Shown one piece after another: positions 1-7,658 of a stretch of 64,000 nt of DNA. The stretch spans positions 1 through 64,000 of the forward strand of contig CAJKPX010000006.1 of the NCBI GenBank assembly GCA_905201895.1. The letters are read 5' to 3'. The notes beneath the pieces are model-generated. The model saw only the letters and a list, made by a program, of their open reading frames with translations. It ran no database searches and had not been told where the DNA came from. Numbering within the stretch: the stretch's first letter is position 1; each line of letters starts with the position of its first letter. Position numbers and translations under genes: made by a program. The DNA comes from an uncultured Eubacteriales bacterium. Lineage in GTDB: Bacteria; Bacillota; Clostridia; Oscillospirales; CAG-272.

Positions 1-470
1 GGACCTGTCTCACCAACGGGACCTTGCGGGCCTGCGGGACCTGTCTCACCAACGGGACCTTGAGGACCTGCGGGACCTGTCTCACCAATGGGACCTTGCG
101 GTCCTGCGGGACCTACGGGACCTGTCTCACCAACAGGACCTTGTGGGCCTGCGGGACCTGTCTCACCAATGGGTCCTTGCGGACCTGCGGGACCTGTCTC
201 ACCAACGGGACCTTGAGGACCTGCTGGACCTGTCTCACCAACGGGACCTTGCGGTCCTGCGGGACCACGGGGACCGCGCGGTCCAACCTCTCCGGCAGGG
301 CCCTGCGGTCCAACAGGCCCCTGCGGTCCGGGCGGGCAGATCACGCAAGATTTCTGTCCTTCATCCTCATCACAGCAGGGACAAGGATTGTTGCAGCTGC
401 CGACATTATTCTGTGTGCAGCCCGTATACCGATTGGAACCATTTCGCATAAAAGAATTTTGTTTGCTCAT
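1..470 (-). CDS. Collagen-like Gly-X-Y repeat protein (3' end cut by window)
   Basis: The frame opens at ATG 470 behind a strong AAAGGAGG ribosome site and runs off the left edge of the window. The first ~46 residues are Asn/Cys-rich (CNNPCPCCDEDEG). From about residue 48 the protein is pure Gly-X-Y. The array is built on a 12-residue, 36-bp unit (GPVGETGPAGPQ) repeated almost perfectly, with small variants. There is no signal peptide. In spore formers such proteins include BclA-type exosporium filaments, and the sporulation genes in this window fit that, but this is inference; a surface adhesin is the alternative. The C-terminal domain that would settle the family lies outside the window. 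The repeats invite length variation. Confidence 0.85.
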   Translation of the reverse strand, partial: MSKQNSFMRNGSNRYTGCTQNNVGSCNNPCPCCDEDEGQKSCVICPPGPQGPVGPQGPAGEVGPRGPRGPAGPQGPVGETGPAGPQGPVGETGPAGPQGPIGETGPAGPQGPVGETGPVGPAGPQGPIGETGPAGPQGPVGETGPAGPQGPVGETG

Positions 471-550
471 ATTCTTCCTCCTTTATCAAACTTGGTGCGC
501 ACCATTACAGTATATGTCGAAATTTGACAAAACGGTTCCCAAAATGACGC

Positions 551-586
551 AAAAGGAGGGCTGACGGTTTGATTCCGTCAGCCCTC
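551..586 (-). terminator. Intrinsic terminator after the HXXXD acyltransferase gene
   Basis: A perfect 12-bp stem (556-567 with 575-586) and 7-nt loop are followed on the minus strand by a short T-run. It lies just past the stop of the minus-strand acyltransferase gene. Confidence 0.75.
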
Positions 587-630
587 AAAAATTCGTTTGC
601 TCGGTCCATTTTACATAGATGCTTCGCGCT

Positions 631-1905
631 TCAGATCGTAAGCCTCAAATTTGCTTGTTCAAAGCTAATCACATCCACTGTTTCAAAGTGAATGCCTACC
701 GTGCTGCAAATATCAATCAGATCAGGAACGATCTGCTTGTTCTGAAAATTTTCACAAATGTTCAAAATCAGCGTGCCGCCAAAATCAATCGCGGCAACGT
801 TGCATTCACTGAAATCCGGCCAGGAGCGGAAATTGAAGTCAGCAAGTTCGGACATCACTTCATCCGGCAAATCTATTTTGCCAAGATAGGTAAAGACAAA
901 ATTGCATTCCGAATGTTTCATCACACCGAAAACAACCTTTGCCAGCGCTTTTTGCAGGAAGCGAGGCTTTATGGAAACAAGAGGTCCTACCGTATCAATG
1001 AATTCCGTTGCCGCCTTTACAATGTTTTCCTTCTGCACGGCAAGATCGAGAAGTGAACGGTAAATCGTGCTTACGCGAGCGAAATCCATCGTATCATAAC
1101 GGTCAATGTATGTAATGTTCTTGGAGATGATGCAGTTGTGCATGGTGTGAAAACCCATTGGGGCGCGGCAGTCAATCACCACACTGCATCTGACATTTTT
1201 GTTCTTTGCCTTTGGGTTTATATGTTTGCGCAGTGCCATGGAAACCAAAGGCGACAGCACCGCTGCCGGAGAGGAATTACACTTCTTTGCAACGGAAAGC
1301 ACCTCGCTCATGGGCGCTTTCAGAATGTGGCAATCCGTTCGATAACCGCGTTTGAGAAATGGAATTGCATTGGCTGCAAATCCCGGCGCCTGTTTCTTTT
1401 GAGAAATCCCCTTCTCCGCTTTATTATAGAGGCTTTCAAGGCCCAGCTCCAACGCAGGCTCTACCGGTCGCTCCACACCGAAATAATGACACAGCACCGA
1501 GGAAAAGAAGGCAAAAGCGCCTTTGCCGTCACTGATTGCGTGGCACCATTCAAAGGAAATGGTGTATTCATCATAGCACATCTGCCACAAAAAACCGTTT
1601 GTGGCATCACCAAAGGCAAGCGGCCTGTTTTCTTCGGCTGCGCGGATCAGCAGAAATTCTTTTTCGTTGGTCTCAAGATAATATTCCTTCTTATACCGCA
1701 GGGTACAGGCAAACAGCGGATGCTCACCCAGGGATTGCTTTACTGCTGTATGTAAGCGTTCTGCATTCACCGGCGCCTTCAGCTTGACCTGAAAAAAAGG
1801 ATTGTTTTCCATTGGTGTTTTGTTGGCAGAAATCGGATACAGATCCATCACGCCCAACTGATGCTTCATGTTTGTCATACTTCTTTCTTTTTTTAGGAGA
1901 TGCAT
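631..1905 (-). CDS. HXXXD-type acyltransferase / condensation-domain-like protein
   Basis: The protein of about 424 residues resembles the alcohol acetyltransferase, wax-ester synthase and NRPS condensation-domain superfamily. The diagnostic active-site motif is HAISDGKG at about residues 122-129 (HxxxD with a following G), where the His acts as general base for acyl transfer from acyl-CoA or a carrier protein. There is no signal peptide or membrane segment, so it is cytoplasmic. The start is uncertain: ATG 1905 has AAGGGG upstream, while ATG 1878 (MTNMKHQ) follows the end of the acyltransferase-3 remnant directly. The gene was probably cotranscribed with that remnant, which suggests a lost two-step modification of an envelope or lipid product. 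The substrate cannot be told from sequence. Confidence 0.75.
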   Translation of the reverse strand: MHLLKKERSMTNMKHQLGVMDLYPISANKTPMENNPFFQVKLKAPVNAERLHTAVKQSLGEHPLFACTLRYKKEYYLETNEKEFLLIRAAEENRPLAFGDATNGFLWQMCYDEYTISFEWCHAISDGKGAFAFFSSVLCHYFGVERPVEPALELGLESLYNKAEKGISQKKQAPGFAANAIPFLKRGYRTDCHILKAPMSEVLSVAKKCNSSPAAVLSPLVSMALRKHINPKAKNKNVRCSVVIDCRAPMGFHTMHNCIISKNITYIDRYDTMDFARVSTIYRSLLDLAVQKENIVKAATEFIDTVGPLVSIKPRFLQKALAKVVFGVMKHSECNFVFTYLGKIDLPDEVMSELADFNFRSWPDFSECNVAAIDFGGTLILNICENFQNKQIVPDLIDICSTVGIHFETVDVISFEQANLRLTI

Positions 1906-2082
1906 TTCTCACAGCCCCTTACTTTATTACACATATAATTTGTCAAGGGTGTAATCGTTTTGGAGGATACCCACGTGATAAATACACTAACGACCATATG
2001 GATAGCAAAATTGATCGCAATGTTCATAGCATCATACGGCACACCAGCCCTTGAGTCCGTCAATATAGTTTAATCGCTTCAT
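1893..2082 (-). pseudogene. Remnant of an acyltransferase-3 (OatA-like) membrane protein
   Basis: An ATG at 2082 with an ACGGAG ribosome site opens MKRLNYIDGLKGWCAV, the typical N-terminus of acyltransferase family 3 (YIDGLKG opening). A stop follows after 16 residues. One base out of frame the sequence continues as YDAMNIAINFAIHMVV, then through KTITPLTNYM to a stop at 1893-1895, resembling the last membrane helix and tail of the same family. About 300 internal residues are missing. I read this as a gene gutted by a large internal deletion, directly upstream of the HXXXD acyltransferase gene. Family assignment rests on the N-terminal motif and hydrophobic tail only. Confidence 0.55.
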
Positions 2083-2114
2083 AGAACAACTCCGTTATTG
2101 AAGGCTTATTAGCT

Positions 2115-3113
2115 TTAATCCCGATTGTGGAGTCCGCCGATAGCATCAATTTCACCTTCAAAGGTAGCACCGAAGTTTACCACAGCTCCGCTGCAGAAAA
2201 TATCATAGTCATTTTTCTCGGAGGAAGCAGAAATTGCCGCCCCCTTATTTGCCTCAATAGCTCCGAAGCACTCAATAGCAGAGGCATTCTTTGAAGAAGC
2301 TGTCACAGTTGAACCGATTCCAATTTCCATAAGACCGCTTACACGGATGCACTCGCCCTGATCGGTATTGCTGTCATCAATGGAAACCTCAAGTGTAGTG
2401 TCTTTGCCCAAGAACAAATCTCCGCTAACCGTGAGTCCCTTGCAAATTCCGGTAGTATCGGAATACGTAGAAGCTTTGAGAGTAGTTCCCTCCTCGAAGA
2501 ACGCGTTACCGCGAACGCGTACGGCTGAACTGTACTTTGCTGCCGCCCCGTTATTTACAATGACAGTTGCTTTGCTCACAACCATCAGATCAATTGCGCA
2601 AACCATTCCGTTCACCATATTTTCGCAATCGGAAGTTGTGATAGTCAGATCGGTTGCGACGGTAAGATTAGCAGCAGAAAGACCTACCGCCTCATCGCTT
2701 GCGTTCGGAAGCTCAATTGTCAGCGAGCCATCTCCTATAATCGCAAGATCCTTGTAGAGGTTGTAGTCGCCTGCGAAAATACCGATAGCGTATTCCTCGT
2801 TGGTACAGATCAATTTATTTTCACCGATCAGTTGAATATGTAGATCAATTTCTGAATACACAACCGTACTTTCGTACTCAATGGTAGCATTGTTAAAGGT
2901 GAGGATGTTGTTGCTTTCATCATAGTACACCGTGCCGTCACCCAAGATGTCATCGTTATTATCTCTGCAAACGGCTATGCCGGCAACATAAATACCGTAC
3001 GGGTCTTTTGCAAAATACAGGCAGAAAAAGAAGGCAAAAAATGCGCTAATAATCATAGTAATTGCAAGTAAAACGCTAATGATAATTCTAAAAACTTTTG
3101 TTCTCTTTGTCAT
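2115..3113 (-). CDS. Membrane-anchored beta-helix / carbohydrate-binding-like protein
   Basis: This protein of about 332 residues has a basic N-terminus, one membrane helix near residues 10-32 (IIISVLLAITMIISAFFAFFF) ending near FAKDPYG, then a long extracytoplasmic part made of short beta-strand repeats with many Asn, Thr, Asp and Gly residues (for example LTFNNATIEYES and LAIIGDGSLTIEL). This pattern matches right-handed beta-helix proteins such as the Cthe_2159-type carbohydrate-binding family; that is an analogy from strand pattern, not a motif match. The start ATG 3113 was chosen because AAAGGTG precedes it; the in-frame ATG at 3140 has no ribosome site. It lies 40 nt downstream of the STAS gene in the same direction and may be cotranscribed with it. 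Confidence 0.6.
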   Translation of the reverse strand: MTKRTKVFRIIISVLLAITMIISAFFAFFFCLYFAKDPYGIYVAGIAVCRDNNDDILGDGTVYYDESNNILTFNNATIEYESTVVYSEIDLHIQLIGENKLICTNEEYAIGIFAGDYNLYKDLAIIGDGSLTIELPNASDEAVGLSAANLTVATDLTITTSDCENMVNGMVCAIDLMVVSKATVIVNNGAAAKYSSAVRVRGNAFFEEGTTLKASTYSDTTGICKGLTVSGDLFLGKDTTLEVSIDDSNTDQGECIRVSGLMEIGIGSTVTASSKNASAIECFGAIEANKGAAISASSEKNDYDIFCSGAVVNFGATFEGEIDAIGGLHNRD

Positions 3114-3153
3114 AATAATCACCTTTCCGATTTCATTCAATACGAATTATTTT

Positions 3154-3528
3154 TTATTCAATCGTCAAAATGTCTGAGAAGCCGGTCATTTCAAACACTT
3201 CCATAACCTCTTCACAAACGTTAATGAGCTTCATTGATCCAATCTTCTGCATCTTTTTCTGCGCGCCGAGAAGGACGGGAAGTCCCGCAATGGAGATGTA
3301 TTCAAGACACTTTAAGTTGAGTACGAGATTTTTTACGCCTGTAATATCCTCGTTAATGGTTTTGTCCAGCTCGGGTGCGGTAGTTGTATCAAGCCGTCCT
3401 ACAATGTCAATTGTGGTTGCTTCTGCGGTTCTTTTGATTTCGATAGTCATATCTGTATCAACAAAAACAAGAATTGCTGATACCAAAACCGCAATAAATG
3501 ACGGTATTCCTGCTAAAAATCGAATCAA
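3154..3528 (-). CDS. STAS-domain anti-sigma-factor antagonist-like protein
   Basis: Residues from MTIEIKRTAEATT onward (start codon at 3450) form a compact STAS domain of about 98 residues, with the GRLDTTTAPELD strand-loop and a CLEYISIAGLPVLL segment. The latter corresponds to the helix bearing the phospho-serine in SpoIIAA/RsbV relatives (YISSAG). Here ISIAG keeps a Ser at the usual phosphorylation position minus one, so regulation by a partner kinase is plausible but unproven. Neither the TTG at 3528 nor the ATG at 3450 has a good ribosome site. The frame upstream stays open to about 3585 and encodes a hydrophobic stretch (IPSFIAVLVSAILVFV), so a membrane-anchored version whose start was lost to a one-base change is possible. 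No anti-sigma kinase gene is nearby. Confidence 0.7.
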   Translation of the reverse strand: MIRFLAGIPSFIAVLVSAILVFVDTDMTIEIKRTAEATTIDIVGRLDTTTAPELDKTINEDITGVKNLVLNLKCLEYISIAGLPVLLGAQKKMQKIGSMKLINVCEEVMEVFEMTGFSDILTIE

Positions 3529-3720
3529 GGGCAGGTTTTGTTGCTTTTCATAGCCGAATTTATTACTTATGATTTATTCACCCGTATTTTTTTGATAAAT
3601 TCCAATTGTCATATTATAATATCATATGTGGCGTTACAAATGTGTTACAAACTCGGCGCAAAAAAAAAAAAAACAATCGGATACGAAAAATAATGAACTG
3701 CTAACAACAAAGAAAACAGG

Positions 3721-4275
3721 TTACGGCTTCATCACCTTGATAAAGCGGAACATTTCGTCAGGACCTTCATCGGGATCACGCTCGTCTGCATCAGGCATAT
3801 CATGCTCTGGCTGAAAATACTCGCACCAAAATTGGTCGATTTGGAAGCCGCACTTGTTGACATAGAAATGGATATTGCGCTTTTCAAAATAGGGAGTGCA
3901 GGTTTCCCATACCTTGGTTTCTGGGTGCAGAGCCTCAACCGCCTGCCACGCGCCGTAGCCAATGCCCTTGGTGTGCTCCTCGGGGGAAACGAACAGAATC
4001 TCCAGCTCGTTGTGATGCGTTTCTTTGTTGATCTTCAGAATAACGCCTCCAACCCGTCTGCCATCAACAACGATGCGGTAGGTCTCGCTATCGGGCGAGT
4101 CGATACAACGCTCGATGGTTTTGCGAGAGATGATTTCACCGTCAAAATCCATATGGTCGTCACGTTCACCGAACTCCATCATTGCACCATACTTGAACGC
4201 CCATTGATTGTCAAGGATAAAATTCTCACGGTCGTCTGCCGTAAGCGGCACAAGAGTAACCTTCGTGTTTTTCAT
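3721..4275 (-). CDS. GNAT-family N-acetyltransferase
   Basis: This 184-residue protein has the GNAT fold order: beta strands near RIVVDGRRVGGVILKI, then LEILFVSPEEHTKGIGYGAW, which is motif A with the acetyl-CoA pyrophosphate-binding Q/R-x-x-G-x-G/A variant (HTKGIGYG). It ends with the C-terminal CGF element (YVNKCGFQ). It would transfer an acetyl group from acetyl-CoA to an amine; the substrate is unknown. ATG 4275 has a good GGAGG 8 nt upstream. A strong promoter at 4404-4432 implies an unusually long structured leader of about 120 nt. The acidic C-terminus (DADERDPDEGPDEM) is unusual. Confidence 0.85.
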   Translation of the reverse strand: MKNTKVTLVPLTADDRENFILDNQWAFKYGAMMEFGERDDHMDFDGEIISRKTIERCIDSPDSETYRIVVDGRRVGGVILKINKETHHNELEILFVSPEEHTKGIGYGAWQAVEALHPETKVWETCTPYFEKRNIHFYVNKCGFQIDQFWCEYFQPEHDMPDADERDPDEGPDEMFRFIKVMKP

Positions 4276-4398
4276 AAAATACCTCCAAAATAAAAATAGA
4301 GCTCAGGCTTTGCAAATGCAATAACCCAAGCTCACTTGGACACCTAATCCGGCATTACGGTACTACGGTACGCTGCCTCCGGTGACAAATATTCAACG
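4276..4398 (-). promoter_or_regulatory. Long structured 5' leader of the GNAT gene, possible cis-regulator
   Basis: Between the promoter at 4404-4432 and the GNAT start lie about 120 nt able to fold. A hairpin pairs GAGCT..GGGTT with GCCTGAGCTC near 4297-4331, and an exact 8-bp tandem repeat (TACGGTAC twice) lies near 4355-4371. I cannot match it to a known riboswitch class. Confidence 0.35.
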
Positions 4399-4403
4399 CT
4401 AAG

Positions 4404-4432
4404 ATTATAGCATAAATATGGGTGAATGTCAA
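4404..4432 (-). promoter_or_regulatory. SigA-type promoter for the GNAT gene
   Basis: On the minus strand TTGACA (4427-4432) and TATAAT (4404-4409) are separated by exactly 17 nt. Confidence 0.8.
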
Positions 4433-4440
4433 GTAAACGA

Positions 4441-4469
4441 TTGAAATATTCATAAAAATATGATATAAT
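4441..4469 (+). promoter_or_regulatory. SigA-type promoter for the TauE/SafE-family gene
   Basis: TTGAAA (4441-4446) and TATAAT (4464-4469) are separated by 17 nt, about 35 nt before the start codon. It is back to back with the GNAT promoter. Confidence 0.75.
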
Positions 4470-4505
4470 ATCTCATCAACAAACAATAGATTAACGGAGT
4501 TTATT

Positions 4506-5282
4506 ATGGGAGATATTTTAATAAAAATACTTGTGTGCTTCATCGCGGGAGCCGGCGCGGGCATTGGAACGGGATTTGCAGGGATGAGTGCTGCCGCGGT
4601 TATAGGCCCTATGCTCATAACATTTTGGGGTGTCCCCGCCTACGAGGCGATTGGCATAGGATTGATCAGCGACGTGCTGGCAAGCCTCGTTAGTGCATAT
4701 ACCTATAAGAAAAGCGGGAACTTGGATGTGAAAAACAGTTTGCCCTTGCTTTTGAGCGTGCTTGTCGTAACGATGATCGGAAGCTTTGTGGCAAGCTTTC
4801 TGCCTGAACAAGCCATGAGCGGCACGATGCAGATAGCATTGATTATCATAGGATTACGTTTTCTTCTCAAGCCCGTCAACAAAACGAGAGAGCAATTGGA
4901 AAAAAGCTCTCCGAAAAGCAGGCTGATCAAGGCGATTGTCGGCGGTATATTCGTCGGCTTTATCTGCGGCTTTGCAGGAGCTGGCGGCGGGATGATGCTG
5001 TTGCTCGTTCTGACTTCTTTCCTCGGTTATCCTATGCACTTGGCGGTCGGCACAAGCGTGTTTATTATGGCGTTCACGGCTCTTACCGGGGGCATCAGCC
5101 ATTTTATAATCGGAGGAATGCCCGATGCTCTTTGCCTCGTGCTGTGTGCTGTATTTACGTTACTTTGGGCAAGAATTGCATCGAAAATTGCCAACAAGGC
5201 TGACGCAAAAACCTTAAACCGCGTGGTCGGTATCGTTATGATCGTAACAAGCGTCGTGATCTTGGCGGTTAATTATCTTTGA
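4506..5282 (+). CDS. TauE/SafE-family sulfite or organosulfur exporter-like membrane protein
   Basis: This 258-residue, very hydrophobic protein has about eight predicted membrane helices in two homologous halves. Each half starts with a glycine-rich helix typical of the family (GAGAGIGTGFAGMSAAAVIG and GFICGFAGAGGGMMLL). Family members move sulfite, sulfoacetate or similar small anions across the membrane; the actual substrate cannot be inferred because no sulfur genes are adjacent. The ATG at 4506 follows ACGGAG. The gene is monocistronic: it has its own promoter and a strong terminator 50 nt after the stop. Confidence 0.85.
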   Translation: MGDILIKILVCFIAGAGAGIGTGFAGMSAAAVIGPMLITFWGVPAYEAIGIGLISDVLASLVSAYTYKKSGNLDVKNSLPLLLSVLVVTMIGSFVASFLPEQAMSGTMQIALIIIGLRFLLKPVNKTREQLEKSSPKSRLIKAIVGGIFVGFICGFAGAGGGMMLLLVLTSFLGYPMHLAVGTSVFIMAFTALTGGISHFIIGGMPDALCLVLCAVFTLLWARIASKIANKADAKTLNRVVGIVMIVTSVVILAVNYL

Positions 5283-5330
5283 TGCTGTTTTTACCGAGAA
5301 TCCATTGATCGTGACATTTGAAAATAAACA

Positions 5331-5370
5331 AAAAAATCAGTCCTTATCTTACGAAAAGGACTGATTTTTT
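5331..5370. terminator. Bidirectional intrinsic terminator
   Basis: A 15-bp perfect stem (5331-5345 with 5356-5370) ends in an A-run and a T-run, just after the TauE-family gene. Confidence 0.85.
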
Positions 5371-5387
5371 AGTGCATAAAGCACAAA

Positions 5388-5408
5388 TTTTGGTCGGAGT
5401 GACAGGGT
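5388..5408 (-). repeat. Partial copy of the tRNA-Pro 3' end
   Basis: Twenty-one bases are identical to 5565-5585, that is the CCA end, acceptor strand and T-arm start of tRNA-Pro. The copy is 177 bp away from the tRNA. After the break, GCGAACCTGC (part of the T-arm) reappears near 5478-5490, as if about 70 bp had been inserted into a tRNA fragment. The intervening bases hold several short palindromes. Confidence 0.6.
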
Positions 5409-5529
5409 AACTCCGCTTCGCTACGTGATTCCCGCGCTCTCCGTCTGACAAGCGAGCTTGCCGATCTCCGAGCGGGGAATGCGAACCTGCATTTTGCTAC
5501 GCAAAACAGCTTCAAATTGACACATCAAG

Positions 5530-5561
5530 CAAAAAAGAAAAGATACCGTGAGGTATCTTTT
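5530..5561 (-). terminator. Terminator of tRNA-Pro
   Basis: A 10-bp stem (5538-5547 with 5552-5561) with a GTGA loop is followed on the minus strand by a T-run. Confidence 0.85.
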
Positions 5562-5567
5562 CTTTTT

Positions 5568-5643
5568 TGGTCGGAGTGACAGGGTTCGAACCTGCGGCAT
5601 CGACGTCCCAAACGTCGCGCGCTACCAACTGCGCCACACCCCG
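5568..5643 (-). tRNA. tRNA-Pro (UGG)
   Basis: This 76-nt gene on the minus strand has a 7-bp acceptor stem (CGGGGTG with CACTCCG, one G-T pair), a D-arm, an anticodon stem CGACG/CGTCG enclosing TTTGGGA (anticodon TGG), the GGTTCGAACC T-arm, discriminator A and an encoded CCA. An intrinsic terminator follows. It is a single tRNA, not part of a cluster. Confidence 0.95.
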
Positions 5644-5999
5644 AAATTTTATGTTGCTCACATATTATAGCAAAGTTTTTCGGAAAAGTCAAGAGGGTAC
5701 GCCACGATTTTGTCCCCTTTCATTCCAATTTTATTCTCCTTTACCGCAATTATGTTTTGTTTCCGCTCCGTTTCGTTTCAGGGGACTATGTCGGTCTGTC
5801 GGATTTGTCGACCTCGCCCGCGCCCCCACTCTCACTTATGTCGCTCCGCCTTCGACCTGTCTTGTTTTTACGAGTTCCCTTTTTTGCGTTTTTTTGAATG
5901 AGGGACAGTTTTTATCGCGATTCTGCATATAATAATGTAGAAATCAAGCGCTTTTTGCGATGAAAATCAGGTTTTCTCTGATAAAAAATTCCAAAAGAG
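5644..5999. other. Intergenic stretch without recognised features
   Basis: About 350 bp between the tRNA and the marR promoter hold only T-rich sequence with no ribosome site, terminator or convincing frame. I see nothing functional in it. Confidence 0.5.
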
Positions 6000-6028
6000 T
6001 TGACAAAACCGTTATTCTGTGCTATAAT
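6000..6028 (+). promoter_or_regulatory. SigA-type promoter for the MarR-family gene
   Basis: TTGACA (6000-6005), 17 nt, TATAAT (6023-6028). Confidence 0.8.
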
Positions 6029-6135
6029 GGTTTGTGGATGTTCACTTGTAAACATATATATTCCTAAGGTCCAATCAAGGACCTGCAAGCGCATTCAACC
6101 GATAATCTGATAATAAGGAGACGAAAATTCCTTCG

Positions 6136-6681
6136 ATGATTGCCGAAAGATTTTACATTTTCACCCTTTTGATCGACGGCATCCACAAATGCATCCATCG
6201 GATCAAGTTCGACTTTGCGCCGCATTTCGGGGTCAAAAGCGTGCATATGTTCTGGATCTACGAGCTCCGAGACCATCCCGACGGTCTCACCTCTGCCGAG
6301 CTTGCAGAGCGCAGTCACATCTCCCGCTCGCTGGTCTCGCGCGAAATTGAGAGGCTGCGTGAGAACGGCTATGTGGAAATTCAGGAAACTGCGCGCGGAA
6401 AACGAAAAAATTACAACTCCCCTATCAGGCTCACCGAAAAGGGACGCGAGCTTGCCGACAGCATCAGCGCCGAGGCAATGAAAATTCAAGAGCGCGCAGG
6501 TGAGGGCATCTCCGAGGAGGAGTTGGTCATATTTTACGCCACACTCTCAAAATTCTATCATAATCTCAGAGGTGTAATCAAGGAATCCGAGGGGGCAAAA
6601 AAGCCCGACGGCGACGATGATCCGCTTGACGATCTCTCGAGTTTGGTGCAATCCTTGAACGGAAAAGCAAAAAAGGATTGA
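6136..6681 (+). CDS. MarR-family transcriptional regulator
   Basis: This 181-residue protein has a central winged helix-turn-helix: LTSAELAERSHISRSLVSRE is the recognition region at about residues 51-70, followed by the wing ENGYVEIQETARGKRKNYNS. Helices for dimerisation flank it. The tail is acidic then basic (GDDDPLDD..GKAKKD). The DNA-binding half fits MarR; ligand binding is unknown. The ATG at 6136 lies unusually far (about 18 nt) from AAGGAG, so the true start may be a rare codon a few residues earlier. It sits immediately upstream of fakB-fakA, whose promoter overlaps its stop codon. Control of fatty acid use, as for the MarR-type regulator FabT, is an attractive inference. Confidence 0.8.
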   Translation: MIAERFYIFTLLIDGIHKCIHRIKFDFAPHFGVKSVHMFWIYELRDHPDGLTSAELAERSHISRSLVSREIERLRENGYVEIQETARGKRKNYNSPIRLTEKGRELADSISAEAMKIQERAGEGISEEELVIFYATLSKFYHNLRGVIKESEGAKKPDGDDDPLDDLSSLVQSLNGKAKKD

Positions 6682-6706
6682 CAAACTGCACGAAACGGTT
6701 TATAAT
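6678..6706 (+). promoter_or_regulatory. SigA-type promoter for fakB-fakA
   Basis: TTGACA (6678-6683) includes the TGA stop of the marR-like gene. TATAAT (6701-6706) follows after 17 nt. Confidence 0.8.
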
Positions 6707-6785
6707 AGTAGTATTGAAAACCACATTTAATCGTATTCTACATTTCGGATAATTCATAAAAACAAAGAAAAGGAGCAATCCAACC

Positions 6786-7652
6786 GTGAGAAAATATGTG
6801 ATCTTTACCGACTCCTGTGCCGATCTGACCGCTCAGACGTATGAGGAGCTCGGTGTACGCACGATCCAAATGGAGGTCATCATGGAGGGCGAAGCCCCTG
6901 TGAAGAACAACCAGGTTGATATTCAGGAGGTCTACGCGAAGCTGCGTGCAAAGCAGGGGGCTACCACCTCCGCGATCAATCTCGACCGCTTCCTTGCCGA
7001 ATTCGGCGCTGCTTTGGAGGCGGAGGACGTGGATATTCTCTATCTCGGCTTCTCTTCGGGACTCAGCAGCACCTTTGGCGCGTCGATGCTCGCGCTGCAG
7101 GAGCTCTCCGAAAAATACCCCGACCGCAAGCTCTATGCGGTTGACACGCTCTGTGCCTCGATGGGTCAGGGACTCCTGGTCTATCTCGCTGCAAAGCTGC
7201 AGCAAACGGGTGCCGACATTGACACCGTAAAATATTTTGTGGAAAACAACAAGCTTAATCTCTGCCACTGGTTCACGGTAGACGATCTGTTCTTCCTCAA
7301 GAGAGGCGGTCGCGTGAGTGCAGCATCGGCAGTGGTTGGTTCCCTGCTCCAGATCAAGCCCGTTCTTCACGTGGACAATGAGGGCAAGCTGATCAACGTG
7401 CTTAAGGCGCGCGGCAGAAAGGCTGCTATCGAAGCAATGGTTCAGAAAATGAAGGCAACGATGTATCCCGACCGAAACAAAACGGTGTTTATCAGCCACG
7501 GCGACTGCATCGACGGCGCAAAATATCTTGCCGACCGCATCACGGCGGAGTTTGGCATCAAGGATATTCAGATCAACTTCATCGGACCTGTGATCGGTTC
7601 CCATTCGGGTCCCGGCACCCTCGCATTATTCTTCCTTGGAACAGAGAGGTAA
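6786..7652 (+). CDS. fakB: DegV-family fatty-acid-binding protein (FakB subunit of fatty acid kinase)
   Basis: This 288-residue protein starts with KYVIFTDSCADLTAQ, the DegV N-terminal signature. It carries ATTSAINLDRF and GLSSTFGAS loops that line the fatty-acid site, KRGGRVSAASA in the middle, and the C-terminal IGSHSGPGTLALFF motif with the conserved His. FakB proteins bind an exogenous fatty acid and present its carboxylate to FakA for phosphorylation, feeding PlsX/PlsY lipid synthesis. The GTG start at 6786 is supported by GGAG 10 nt upstream. Its stop lies 6 nt before fakA, so the two are surely cotranscribed and probably translationally coupled. Confidence 0.85.
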   Translation: MRKYVIFTDSCADLTAQTYEELGVRTIQMEVIMEGEAPVKNNQVDIQEVYAKLRAKQGATTSAINLDRFLAEFGAALEAEDVDILYLGFSSGLSSTFGASMLALQELSEKYPDRKLYAVDTLCASMGQGLLVYLAAKLQQTGADIDTVKYFVENNKLNLCHWFTVDDLFFLKRGGRVSAASAVVGSLLQIKPVLHVDNEGKLINVLKARGRKAAIEAMVQKMKATMYPDRNKTVFISHGDCIDGAKYLADRITAEFGIKDIQINFIGPVIGSHSGPGTLALFFLGTER

Positions 7653-7658
7653 TCGGAT

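Noticed and set aside
1..330. Regular 36-bp repeats resembling a CRISPR array
   Set aside because: The units are contiguous without unique spacers and code for Gly-X-Y triplets.
5567..5932. Plus-strand frame starting VGVTGFEPAASTSQ
   Set aside because: It is the classic false protein made by translating the complement of a tRNA; the minus-strand tRNA-Pro explains it.
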